Source: Antedon mediterranea (taxonomy: Eukaryota; Echinodermata; Crinoidea; Comatulida; Antedonidae). Taken from it: DNA of 64,000 bases. Location: contig NC_092673.1 of NCBI RefSeq assembly GCF_964355755.1, positions 4,097,001-4,161,000 of the forward strand, read 5' to 3'. The translations under genes and the position numbers were made by a program. The notes under the pieces were generated by a model. That model was not told where the DNA came from and did not search any database. It was given only the letters and a program-made list of their open reading frames with translations. Positions 52,201-61,724 of the stretch are shown in pieces; position 1 is the stretch's first letter, and every line of letters begins with the position of its first letter.

Positions 52201-55200
52201 TTGCTTTGCATTCTTTTTAATTTCAAGGACCGGTAATTGAAAAATAGAGTTAAGATAATTGAAAACCCTCCTTTACGTGGTCCTGGAAATTAATTTAAAA
52301 AAACACTCGGATTCACTAGAAACTTTTTAAAAATGAAAGCCTGATGAAAATTTAATTAAAATACTTTGAAATAAAAATGTATTCTTAATTTAATTTCTTC
52401 TTGAGTAGGATGATTTTTAATACACCAAGGAATTGAATTATACAGTAGGTGAACAAGCTATTAATTAAAGTAACACAAATTTTAAAATAACACAACTTTA
52501 GCTTATTAAATGTACTGTATTTAATCAAATTTTGTGTATGACTATGTTGTGTATTTATTCGACTGCTTTTATTTACATATAAAAGCTAGAATGAACTGGT
52601 CTGGTTAATCTTAAAAAATTTAAATTTATTAAATGAAGAAACAAAATTAAATTCAAAAACAGTAACCTCTCATTTCAACTAATTACTTGGCAAAATAGAA
52701 TTTTGCTAATTTTAGTACCTGCTTTTTTTGTTAGCATGATAGCGCCTACAATTTTCAAGTTATCATTCTGAATTTTTTGGTGTAAATAGGTATACACTTA
52801 GAGAACAGTCAAGAAAATCTGCTTATTAATAACTTATGGTACTGATATGACATATGACATTGTCATACAGCTTGATAGTGTAGACAGAGCTTTAAAGTAA
52901 CTCTTTGTTGGTTCCCAAAGATGTTACCCTATTGGTTATACAGTATACAGTAGTTATATATTCCTGTACACTGTTATTTTGCTCTCGATAATTGATGGAT
53001 ATTTAATTCAGAAATTCTTTATTTTTTAGTGACAGTGATTCTACTTCCTACTTATCGGACAATCATGATGATCATGAGATCGCCATGGCGATCAAAGCAG
53101 CTGAGCAAGCAGCCAAAGAAGAGACGAGATCACGATTCAGTAGTACCAGTGATCTTGTACACCGTTTATTTGTTTGTGTGGCAGGTTAGTACTTTTTACG
53201 GTAATACAGACAACTCTCCCAATACCGGACACATTTGGACTGACCTAATATATCTGGTGTTCTGGAAAGTTCGGTAATCAGAATGTGTTTTTAATGGTAA
53301 AAATTTAATTTTAGACCTTTTGGACCTCAAGGAAAGTCTAGTTTTGAGAGAGTTTCCAGTTTTTAGAGAGTCTGGTATTGGGAGAGTTGACTGAAAACTG
53401 TTTAACCATAGTTGAGCAATGTTGAACCCATTAGAATGAAAGAATGCCTTTGAATATTGGGTGCTTTATTGACCCTTTGGAGAGTAAAATAGTGTAAAAT
53501 TGTCTTTGCAATATTGATTGTATGCTTAAGCTCTGTCTACACTATCAAACTTTATGTGAAAAACTAGTTTGATAGTGTAGACGGAGCTTAAGGGTAAGAT
53601 GATTTGTTCTCATTGCATTGGCCTTCAGATGGTTGGTTCCATGTATAGGCACAGTGCAATTTGAAAAAAGGAGTAAACAATTGTCTCCCAGTGTGTTGAA
53701 CTGGGTAGGCGCTGCACTGCTGGGTGTTGTGGGTGCGTAGAGGGCATAATCCTGTTTTTCCTGTATGAACCTGATTACAACTACAATTGTTTCTCAAGTT
53801 TTTCTTGTAGAGGGTGACAAGTATATCTGTAATTTGATTAATTATTATTTTCAGGTGTCGCAGATCAACTTCAGTCTAACTATGCCAGTGACTTGCGCAA
53901 CATTTTAAAAACTGTATTTGAGGTGAAATGCCTTGACCCCTTTGATATTAGTAACCTTGTTCAAACTCTACCGGAAAACCCGGAAGAAGAGACAGCTACA
54001 TTCCTAAACCACATCAATCCGTCTGCACAAGCAATGCCAGAGGTGTTTGAAGAACGACACCGTCATGGAAGTGGTCACAGCGGGGGCGGAATAAACGGAG
54101 AGGAACGATGTTTGAGGCACAACAGCGGGGATAGAAGAGCACGGCACAATAGCAATCATAGTGGGAGAGTCGGAGATGAAAAGCGGCGGCATAACAGTAC
54201 AAGGAGTAGAAATAAATCGGGTCAAAGGGTCGAAGGTTAGTACCATTTGTACATTTATTATATTTAGGCAAATTGCGAAGGATAACCGTAAGCAAATTCA
54301 TTCACTATCCTTCCTAAAGGTGGCAATCCCGTTCACAAGACAAACATATACACAAGATGCTCTAAAAAAAGTCTTATAAGTCTTTGAGGAGAGTGGAGTT
54401 GTAATTTGTCATTTGTTGAAAAAACATCCTGACATATGACAGAAATTGAGCCCAGGACCCCAGAGCCAAGCATCATAACCACCAAGCCGCAACTCCACTC
54501 ATTTTTCAATTGCAATTAAGATGTGTGTTCATTATTGTAGTTGTCTACTATACATTAATTTAATTCATACAGGGTATTTTTCTAATTTGACAGGCTTACC
54601 ATGTTGGCAGCCAGATGAACAGTGTACACATTGTTTCGGATGCAAATCACAGTTTACAGTTCTTAGACGAAAACATCACTGTAGGAACTGTGGCAAGGTA
54701 AGCATTCAGCTCTTTCTGCACTATCAAACTAGTTTGTGATGCGCCCAAATATGGTAGTGACATGCTTAAACATGGTAGTGAAATGACATGATCATGTCCA
54801 TATTTGAGCACATCACATTTTGTTGTCGCATAAAATTTGATAGTTTAGACAGAGCTTTAGACATTGCAATGTATGGGAATGCCCAATACTGTAGTATAAA
54901 AATGTGACTTTGTAGTACTACTTGGAAAGTATGCTTTACACTCATACCTCATCCTTCGGATTTTATGTTAAGCTGTTGGTTCTGTGTAATAAAGGGCAAA
55001 TAAATGTTACAATGAAAAGGGGTTCTTCAAGTCAGCCGACCATAGTAGACTCTACACCTGGTAAATGCAAGGGAAGACCTAATCTGGTGCCATGTACATC
55101 AACTTACTAATAATTTAATATTTCTTTTTCAAATGAGTTACTTGTACACCAGTCATAACATGTAAATAAAGTGTTTACATTCCATAGTGTGCCTACTGTA

Positions 55201-55361
55201 ATTCAATATCCAGTATTAAATATGTAATAATAAATTTCTTTCAGATTTTCTGTGCTAGATGTTCCGCGAATTCAGTTCCATTGCCGCGATACGGTCAACG
55301 GAAGGCAGTACGTGTGTGCAATCGTTGTTACATGTTCCATGTCACCCCATTCCAACAGTGA
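34222..55361 (+). CDS. ZFYVE28: Lateral signalling target 2 (LST2), FYVE-finger protein ZFYVE28
   Basis: Twelve coding exons: 34222-34257, 36479-36632, 43092-43216, 46462-46611, 47520-47662, 48581-48670, 49554-49655, 50478-51959, 53030-53184, 53855-54235, 54594-54697 and 55245-55361. All phases agree; 3,039 nt encode 1,012 residues (human about 890). An in-frame TGA lies five codons upstream of the ATG. Residues 1-266 are the conserved LST2 N-terminal region: [82 protein letters not shown]. Exon 8 is a long Ser-rich linker. [20 protein letters not shown] and [19 protein letters not shown] match the second conserved block. The FYVE finger starts near residue 940. In mammals LST2 binds phosphatidylinositol 3-phosphate on endosomes and restrains EGF-receptor signalling. 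Confidence 0.95.
34715..34958 (-). mobile_element. tRNA-derived SINE
   Basis: On the minus strand the head (34872-34958) reads GAGCGAGTGAGTGGCCGAGC..., with an A-box (TGGCCGAGCGG) and a B-box (GGTTCGAGGCT). Terminal GAGCGAG and CTCGCTC can pair like an acceptor stem. A body follows, with GATAAGGACTATAAACCGTA and CACTTTAAAGAACC. The downstream end is uncertain. It is intronic, antisense to LST2. Confidence 0.7.
36331..36405. mobile_element. MITE family A, copy 8 (partial)
   Basis: Right half only: ATATCACCATCATATTTAGG through to CTGTAGACAGAGC. It lies about 75 bp upstream of LST2 exon 2. Confidence 0.65.
37440..37944 (+). repeat. Minisatellite, 15-bp unit, in LST2 intron 2
   Basis: Roughly 30 imperfect units of GCAAAATAAACGACT, some shortened or joined to ATTTTATGA. 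Because the unit is a multiple of three, long reading frames appear on the minus strand in every frame. They are not genes. Confidence 0.93.
38478..38583 (+). repeat. Tandem duplication, 2 x 53 bp
   Basis: Two apparently identical 53-bp copies beginning GATAATTAAATTTAATGTAA follow directly on one another, so this is a recent duplication. Confidence 0.9.
38661..40050. mobile_element. Non-autonomous DNA transposon-like element, about 1.4 kb
   Basis: Short terminal inverted repeats: left TTTAAAGTGGAGCTACACTC, right (as read) GGTGGAGCTCCACTTTAA. The interior has palindromic CGCGAAACGCG and AGGCCTAG-type sequence but no transposase frame. Confidence 0.5.
40205..40376. mobile_element. MITE family A, copy 9
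   Basis: The left terminus AAAGCTCTACACTATC is interrupted by a TATTATATTA-rich stretch and then resumes as GTCTACACTATCAAACTAG. It ends CAGTTTGATAGAGCTTT. Confidence 0.75.
41808..41974. mobile_element. MITE family A, copy 10
   Basis: Starts AAGCTCTGTCTACAGTATGA and ends TTTGATAGTGTGGAAAGAGC. The internal GATGTGCCCAAATATGGTAG is present. Confidence 0.85.
43397..43489. mobile_element. Short palindromic element, 93 bp
   Basis: Arms GCATGATGGG and AAAGCAATAGCGCCACC are repeated inverted as GGTGGCGCTATTGCT and CCCATCATGC around a TATATA-containing centre. Confidence 0.65.
44397..44625. mobile_element. Palindromic MITE, 229 bp
   Basis: Left AAAACTGACTCCAAATAAAG and right TTATTTGGAGTCAGTTTT are inverted. 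Inner arms GAGGCAAGCCATGATT and AATCATGGCTTGCCTC also pair, as do TTTGATCATCATCA-type segments. A GC-rich loop lies near 44490-44550. Confidence 0.85.
45298..45463 (+). repeat. Minisatellite, 24-bp unit, in LST2 intron 3
   Basis: Seven units of CAACCCACGAGGTCTCTCCA plus TCTT, alternating CGAGGTC, CAAGGTC and CGAGCTC. Open frames on both strands follow from the unit length. Confidence 0.92.
46217..46375. mobile_element. MITE family C, copy 2
   Basis: Left TTGGTTCCCACTAGAGACGT and right GCCTCTAGTGTAAACCAAGA are inverted. Inner GACCAATCACAA is shared with the copies at 32.7 and 61.2 kb. Confidence 0.8.
46641..46797. mobile_element. MITE family A, copy 11
   Basis: Starts AAAGCTCTGTTTACACTAAC and ends TTTGATAGTGTAGACAGAGT. 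It lies 29 bp downstream of the LST2 exon 4 donor. Confidence 0.85.
49833..50245. mobile_element. Large palindromic MITE, about 410 bp
   Basis: Left TAAAGCCCGGCGCACACTAG and right CTAGTGTGCGCCGGGCTTTA are exact inverses. The arms run on through AGCTTTCGGCTGAGCCAACT for about 65 bp. CACGCGTGCC-type GC-rich palindromes lie inside. Its right end abuts MITE A copy 12. Confidence 0.9.
50246..50389. mobile_element. MITE family A, copy 12
   Basis: Starts AAGCTCTATCTATCAAAGTT and ends GAGTGTGTAGACAGAGCTT. It begins where the preceding element ends, 88 bp before LST2 exon 8. Confidence 0.85.
50478..51959 (+). CDS. ZFYVE28: LST2 long central exon (disordered linker)
   Basis: The exon is 1,482 nt (494 codons), entering and leaving in phase 2, so skipping it would keep the frame. 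It begins [19 protein letters not shown], finishing the N-terminal domain, and is then Ser/Asp/Asn/Arg-rich. It includes [16 protein letters not shown], acidic runs ([14 protein letters not shown]) and the motif [12 protein letters not shown]. It uses a donor at 51960; read-through would end at a TAA after six codons. Confidence 0.9.
52837..52894. mobile_element. MITE family A, copy 13 (partial)
   Basis: Only the right end remains: TGGTACTGATATGACATATG through to CTTGATAGTGTAGACAGAGC. Confidence 0.7.
53206..53394. mobile_element. Inverted-repeat element next to LST2 exon 9 donor
   Basis: CAGACAACTCTCCCAATACC (53207) is matched by the inverse GGTATTGGGAGAGTTGACTG (ending 53393). The element starts about 21 bp after the exon 9 donor. 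Confidence 0.7.
53527..53590. mobile_element. MITE family A, copy 14 (64-bp minimal hairpin)
   Basis: Nearly only the two termini: AAGCTCTGTCTACACTATCA, a short AAACTTTATGTGAAAAACTAG centre, then TTTGATAGTGTAGACGGAGC. The whole of the usual interior is missing. Confidence 0.85.
54382..54500 (-). mobile_element. SINE-like sequence (tRNA-type head)
   Basis: On the minus strand GTGGAGTTGCGGCTTGGTGG leads to GGTCCTGGGCTCAATTTC, resembling an A-box/B-box pair at tRNA-like spacing. GTGGAGTTG and CAACTCCAC occur at opposite ends. Degenerate, so tentative. Confidence 0.4.
54594..55361 (+). CDS. ZFYVE28: LST2 FYVE zinc finger (two exons)
   Basis: Exons 54594-54697 and 55245-55361 join in phase 0 after CGK. 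All FYVE hallmarks are present: WQPDE (the WxxD motif), [10 protein letters not shown] (basic RR/KHHCRxCG motif), eight zinc-binding Cys arranged as four CxxC pairs, and VRVCNRCY (RVC motif). The protein ends FHVTPFQQ and TGA. These residues bind two zinc ions and phosphatidylinositol 3-phosphate. Confidence 0.95.
54708..54858. mobile_element. MITE family A, copy 15
   Basis: Starts CAGCTCTTTCTGCACTATCA and ends TTTGATAGTTTAGACAGAGC. It begins 10 bp after the donor of LST2 exon 11, the first FYVE exon. Confidence 0.85.
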
Positions 55362-55773
55362 AGCTGAGTTCAATTCAATATTATGATCTTGTAATATATA
55401 CCTATAAAGTATTTATTTATATGCCTTATTGCGATATACTATACTCTGACATCACAGTTTTCAATGGTACCATACTCACATGAAGTGTATTTATTTTTTT
55501 TAATATATATTTATTGATATGTTAGAACTCATCAGAGCCTATCTGAATGTTGTAAGCATCCGGTCACTTATTAGTGCAAATTCCAGATGTTAATAATAAT
55601 AATGAGATATCGACTATCTCTCTATATTTATTTAAATGCAGGTTCCCTCCAAATATAGACCAGAGTTTTATTGGCCAGATTTATCATCTGGTTGATGGGT
55701 TAACTATCTCCATTTTTGGTTCTTATTTTATCCAATTTAAGGAGGTTGCTTATAGGCCTGTACATGTTAAATG

Positions 55774-55934
55774 GAAGCTCTGTCTACACTATCAAGGTTT
55801 ATGTGACAACAAAATGTAATATGCCCATATATGATGATGTCATATCACTACCATATTTGTGCATATCACTACCATATTTGTGCATATCACTACCATATTG
55901 GGAGCATAAAGTTTGATAATGTAGAAAGAGCTTA
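55774..55934. mobile_element. MITE family A, copy 16
   Basis: Starts AAGCTCTGTCTACACTATCA and ends TTTGATAATGTAGAAAGAGC. The internal ATCACTACCATATTTGTGCAT unit is amplified to three tandem copies. Confidence 0.85.
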
Positions 55935-56204
55935 AGATATGTAATGAAATATTTATTAACATAGATTCCAGGTGTATTTGTGCATAGAAAATGTGGCAAT
56001 TAGTTGCATATATTAATATATATCTTTGTTTTATTTATTATTGCCTTGTAATTATTACTATTTATGCCAAAAATTATAAATATTAATAATATAATAATAT
56101 TTATATATAAATTGGTCTTATAATAATGTATTTTGAATTACTGTAAGTTCTTATACCATGTGGAGACTAGAGAAACAGTTATTACCTGCAAGTATCCAGT
56201 AAAA

Positions 56205-56330
56205 CCCCTATTAAGGGGACACTTTGGGACCAAGCATTTAGGTTGGCTGTAGTGTTAAAATATATATTTCTCCTTGTTCAGGAAAGTGTCCCCTGAATAG
56301 ATGCTCCCCAAAGAAGAGGTTCTACCGAAG
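56205..56330. repeat. GGGGACAC-type inverted repeat
   Basis: AACCCCTATTAAGGGGACAC on the left and GTGTCCCCTGAATAGATGCT on the right are partly inverse. Relatives occur near 547-680, 23225-23275, 44985-45103 and the SMIM19 stop. Confidence 0.55.
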
Positions 56331-56338
56331 GTATATAA

Positions 56339-56441
56339 GTGATTTTGATAACTCCAGAGGGCGCCATATGGATGGATCATGGACAGTTTTGTCCCGATTT
56401 ACCTTGTAAATACGGCACCCTCTGGAGTTATCGAAGTCGCT
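56339..56441. mobile_element. Short palindromic element, about 103 bp
   Basis: GATAACTCCAGAGGGCGCC on the left is inverted as GGCACCCTCTGGAGTTATC on the right, so the element is a hairpin-forming MITE. Confidence 0.75.
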
Positions 56442-57744
56442 CATTATGCACCGTTTACACAGCTATTTAAATAAGATGACACAGGAATGCTGAATTTAAT
56501 GTAAACTGTATACACATTTACCAGGGTAAGAGAACTACCTGAGTAAGAATGAGTCAACCGCGACATACCCATAGTTTTCATTTTCTATAATGATATTTTG
56601 CAGTGTACAACTGTTACTTGATCCTACCACATATTGAGTTTCTGATACAAAGTATATAATTTTCAAAATTTTTTTAATGGCAATATTTTAAAATAAATAC
56701 AAGAGATATTATAATATTTATTATATATTGTTATATATTAATATATCAGTTTGAAGCAAAATAATCTATAGAATAGTATTATATTAAGAAAACATTTAAG
56801 TTTGTAAATGTACATATGTATTTATTGTTTTAACTTTTTAATTTTAGAACGCCTTTTATTTCTGTAGTTTGGTGCTGGCTACACATGTGAATATACCTTG
56901 TGGTCACTTGTACTTAACTCACTAAACACAGTGTTGCTCATCCTTAAAATACAGTTCTTTATTTTTGAAAATGTTTGATTCTCTGCACACAATTTTTTAA
57001 TGTTGTCTCAGAAGTTCTTAACAAAAGTAAATAAATTGAAATATGCAATATGTATGTTAAGGTTCCCAAATTATGTTCAGAGAACATTTATAAATTCATC
57101 TAAATAATCAAGGTGTACATATGCAGTTTTGTTTTAAACATACAGCGGCATTATGTGAGTAATAATTTTGGTTACAAAAGTATTGTAAACACTTCTCTAT
57201 AAACAAAAAAATATTCACTGTTGTGAAATTTACAGTAAAACAATGTATTATATATAAATAAATATAATATTTATTATTTTGGCATTATAAACTGTATATT
57301 CCCAGTATGTACATACAGTATGCATATAAAATGAATATATGTATATATAGCTATGTGTTTGATATGCATACTTATATATACTGTATAAAGTTTAAAACTG
57401 TAAATATTTTTTTATATAAGTACATACAAAATGCAAAGAATCTCATTAATATTGGTTATTTATGTATTTTCTTTGAATCTAGCATTCAATTCTGACCACA
57501 TTCGTCTTGGATGACCTAAATATCCTGTTTAGTATATTTATGTTTTAAATTCACTGTTATTTAAGTACCGTAATATTGGTAAATTTAAATTATACACAAC
57601 ATGCAAGTATATGTAGGTTTAATATATGGTGTTGTGGTGTGTCCTGGTGACATGGTACCCTGGTGGTATGCTACCATGGTATGGTGATATTATAATGCCC
57701 TAGTGATAATAGTACTCATTACTAATCCGTGTGTTGCCTTGGCG

Positions 57745-58295
57745 ACATGGTACCTTGGTGACATGTTGGTAACATGGTACCTTGGTGACGTTGGTAACAT
57801 GGTACCTTGCTGACATGTTGGTAACATGGTACCTTGGTGACATGTTGGTAACATTGTACCTTGGTGACATGTTGGTAACCTGCTACCTTGCTGACATGTT
57901 GGTAACAGGCTACCTTGCTGACATGTTGGTAACATGGTACCTTGGTGACATGTTGGTAACATGGTACCTTGGTGACATGTTGGTAACATGGTACCTTGGT
58001 GACATGTTGGCAACATCCTACCTTGGTGACATGTTGGTAACAGGCTACCTTGGTGACATGTTGGTAACATGCTACCTTGGTGACATGTTGGTAACATGCT
58101 ACCTTGCTGACATGTTGGTAACCGGCTACCTTGGTGACATGTTGGTAACATGCTACCTTGGTGACATGTTGGTCATGCTACCTTGGTGACATGTTGGTGA
58201 CATGTTGGTAACAGGCTACCTTGGTGACATGTTAGTAACATGCTACCTTGGTGACATGTTGGTAACATGCTACCTTGGTGACATGTTGGTAACAT
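57745..58295 (+). repeat. Minisatellite, 27-bp unit
   Basis: About 20 units of GACATGTTGGTAACATGGTA plus CCTTGGT, with CATGCTA, AGGCTA and TTGCTGA variants. The 27-bp unit keeps frames open on both strands (for example LPTCHQG repeats); these are not proteins. Confidence 0.94.
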
Positions 58296-58875
58296 GGTAA
58301 TGTATCTGATATCTTGGTGGTATGACACCAATATGGTATGCATGCTTCCATTCTGGTTACTAGGTATGATGGTATCATTTTTAACTGCTTTAAACTTGGG
58401 TATAGACCAGTTAATAGATGCCTTAAGCAATCTCCTTCAGTGTTATCCTAGTCAAGCTAAGAAGCTAACCCAGTCAAGGAAGCTATCAACAGTCGGACCC
58501 AGCATATATTTGGATTCTAAAGAAGACTGCCTCTTGGATGCGACTGGCATCAGTGGGAGAAACGAAACTGCACTGTACTGTACTTACAGCAACTATTGTG
58601 TAGTTAACTGTAAACCATTCCATGGTTGTTAAATTATTACATAGTGTCTTTATCATACCCATTCTTAATTGTTCCCATAGTGCCCTATTTCTCATGCGAC
58701 CTTATTCTTTTTTATCAACCGTGTCTTTCGGATAGGACTTTAGGCCATAGCCCATCATATATAATTAAGTAAATATACCTATGTTTAGGAAATGACAATT
58801 TAAGTAAATCTTGAATATTCATAGATTATCCTTGCTGGCACATAACAAGAAAACCCTATCCAATATCAAAATATT

Positions 58876-58992
58876 AAACTACGAACTAGTTGGTCAAAAA
58901 AAATGTGATGTGCCCAAATATGGTAGTGATATGATGTCATATGGGCACATCACATTTTTTTTGTCACATTAAGTTTGATAATATAGAGCTTT
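58876..58992. mobile_element. MITE family A, copy 17 (degraded left end)
   Basis: The interior TGTGATGTGCCCAAATATGG and right end AAGTTTGATAATATAGAGCT are recognisable. The left terminus is eroded. Confidence 0.7.
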
Positions 58993-60344
58993 ATAACTGA
59001 TATTGGGGGAAAATCTCCTATTTTTGCCTTACCTTATATCAAGGATTTGATACTACTATTGGACACATAACACTGAAATACAAATTAATAAATTTATATC
59101 ATGCCTTTAATGTAAAATACTTAATTGTAAAATGTATTGTATATGTTAACATGATGTCAGTGGTTTTCAACGTTCCATTGATATTAACTATTGTGCCAAA
59201 ATAGATTTTTTTTTTTCAAGATTTAAAATCTGACATTCAAATGTATTATTTTATTACATGGTTAATTCATTTTGATTAAGATTCACAAAGATATTTCGTC
59301 AATGTCAACAATAGTTTATACACAACTGAGCAGATAAACTAAGTTATTTTGTGTATATGATTTCACCTAGTTGTACTGTTGGCTTTCTACGAAAGTGATT
59401 AACTTTATGAAAATAACATACTCAACGTATGATTTAATTGATTTTCTATTTTTGAGGGGAAAATACATCTTTAAGGTGAATTTTGTTATTTTTGTGCAAA
59501 CTTTTTGTAGAAGTTAAACTAAAGTTCATGTATTATGAGAGTAAGGAGGTTTTCGTTTTAAAATAACATCAACACAAAATATATAGGTTATAGTTCATCC
59601 TAAATCGAAAGCGTCTTATCTTAAACTTTCTAGTTACGATTTTTGCCTTTTTATTCAATTTCTTAACATGCACTACTCAAATAATTGTTATAGATTTACC
59701 TATTGAGTAAATCCTTGCCTCTGTAATATCCACATTGTAAATAATGTTATGTTGTGGACAATTTTAAATATTTATGTTTTTTCAAACAATTCCTCTAAGT
59801 ATGTAATTAGTAAAATCAAAAGAAAATTATTATGTATTTTATTCAAGAGAGTAATTTAAAAGTTTTACTTGAAAGACATTTTTGTTTTTAATTGTTTCAA
59901 TGCAAGTCTTTATTAAGTAATTAAGATCAACAGAAGTTAGCTTTCTTTTTATGTTTTGTCTCAGAAAACGTTTTTCTTTTTACAAATTTATTTAAATTAT
60001 AACAGTTTGTAAATATTTAGCTGAAAGCTATGTTTAACGGCACACAATGATTTATTTTTTAAAATCTTGTTTGCACGTAGGTCGTAAATAAATTTGAGAC
60101 TTAAATGTTTTAAAACTAACATTTTATGTTTTGTGTAGGATTGGTCTTAAAGACACATGTTTAGAGAAGTTAATTTTAAACAATTCACACTTTTTCTTTA
60201 GTCAATGTACAAAATTATGCATTTTGTATTTATTGTGTGGATATTTATTTTCCCTAAGTGTGTTGAGATTGGTTTATGCACCTGGGAGTGTGGTAAGGTA
60301 TGGCAATGGGACATTGTTGGGACAGTGTTTAAGCAGGGTATTAC

Positions 60345-60855
60345 AACATCAGTGGGGAGGGTGTTTTAACAGTACTGTTAGCAGGATGTTATAACAGCAG
60401 TGGGCAGGGTGTTGAAACAGCAATGTGGGCAGGGTATTATAACAGCAGTGGGGAGGGTGTTATAACAGCACTATGGGCAGGGTGTTATAACATCAGTGGG
60501 CAGGGTGTTATAACAGTACTGTGGACAGGGTGTTATAAAAGCAGTGGGGAGGGTGTTATAACAGCACTGTGGGCAGGGTATTCGACCCATTATAACAGCA
60601 GTGGGGAGGGTGTTATAACAGCACTGTGGGCAGGGTGTTATAACAGCACTGTGGGCAGGGTGTTATAACAGCACTGTGGGCAGGGTGTTATAACAGCACT
60701 GTGGGCAGGGTGTTATAACAGCAGTGGGGAGGGTGTTTGTACTACTGTGAGGGTGATTTGGAACAGTCGTGGGGACAGTGTTTAAGCAGTGGGCAGGGTG
60801 TTATAACAGCAGTGTGGAGAGGGTGTTTGAAACGGGTGGGGGGGGGGGGAGGGTG
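60345..60855 (+). repeat. G-rich minisatellite, 24/25-bp unit
   Basis: About 18 units of GTGGGCAGGGTGTTATAACA plus GCACT, alternating with GTGGGGAGGGTGTTATAACA plus GCA. It ends in a run of ten or more G. Regular GGG spacing on the plus strand could form G-quadruplexes. Confidence 0.92.
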
Positions 60856-61108
60856 TTGAAAGAAGAGTATTAGAAATACTGTAGTAGTAAGATAAGGCTA
60901 GGCTTCCTTTATAAACGATTGCTTTCTTCACGCAATGAATGTATTGTTGTTGTATTTTAATATTTAAACACCGTTTGTTTATTTGATATTTGGGCGAAGA
61001 TAGTTTGTAATTAAAATAGTGCAATTTAGCCCAATTATTGTCTTGCATTTGTACTTTTTGTGTTTTATTTTCCGCGTGTACCAGGAATTTTTAATTTTGT
61101 AAAGAAGA

Positions 61109-61724
61109 ATGGATGATTCCATGGAACCACGTTTTAGGTAAGTATACAGTATTAAATATTTATTTTCTTACTATATTTTATATAAACACGCATGTTCCTG
61201 TTTATTTGATATATAAAGCGTGGTTCCCAGGACGTACGCGCAAAGCAAGCGGGTTGACCAAATGACAAGCAACTGTTCGAATAATCCATGGCTTGTGATT
61301 GGTCAAATTACTTGCGTTGCGTCGCTAGTGGGAACCAAGCTTAAAGAGTCGGTCAACTTACGCTATAGGCAGAGTGACAGATACAATTTTAAAATTGATT
61401 TTTACCATGTATCGTAGAAAACAATTATATTGTAATATTTCTAATTTTAATAACCTTTTGGTGGGTCTTAAGTGAAGTAACTCGATAATGCGTGCCTAAA
61501 GAGTATGATAGGTCAGGTGTGCAATTAAACAATGTCCTCATTCAATCGATAAATCTCCCTTTCGTGATACTGATAAATTCCACTAAACCAGGCTAAATCA
61601 CACATCTATAAACCGTTCAATTCATTCAGATATAGGAATATATTGCAAGAGGAAGCGTAAGGAAGGAGAACAACGTATAAAGATGCCGAAAACGTACTAT
61701 AACCCGAACTTGCATAAAGCTCAG
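61109..61724 (+). CDS. Possible first coding exons of an unidentified gene (partial)
   Basis: ATG at 61109 encodes MDDSMEPRF and then AG at donor GTAAGT (61138). A possible acceptor at 61651 would join in frame to RKRKEGEQRIKMPKTYYNPN and LHKAQ, ending in phase 0 at donor GTAAGA (61725). Alternatively, translation could start at the ATG at 61683 (MPKTYYNPNLHKAQ). The splice acceptor lacks a good pyrimidine tract. I recognise no family; the rest would lie beyond the right edge. Confidence 0.25.
61213..61345. mobile_element. MITE family C, copy 3
   Basis: Left TAAAGCGTGGTTCCCAGGAC and right GTCGCTAGTGGGAACCAAGC are inverted. TGTGATTGGTCAAATTACTT is shared with copies 1 and 2. Confidence 0.85.

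Larger units (their letters stand above)
55362..61108 (+). other. 3' flank of LST2 and intergenic region
   Basis: Holds the LST2 3' untranslated region (end not determinable), several MITEs and two large minisatellites. No coding region is supportable. A partial MITE B-like piece ends TTTGAGGGGAAAATACATCT near 59475. Confidence 0.6.

Noticed and set aside
57690-58430. Frames on both strands with LPTCHQG or YLGDMLVT repeats
   Set aside because: The 27-bp minisatellite is a multiple of three; no start or splice context supports a protein.
60423-60668. Plus-strand frame with repeated GVITALWAGCYN
   Set aside because: It lies in the G-rich minisatellite, whose repeats generate the periodic peptide.
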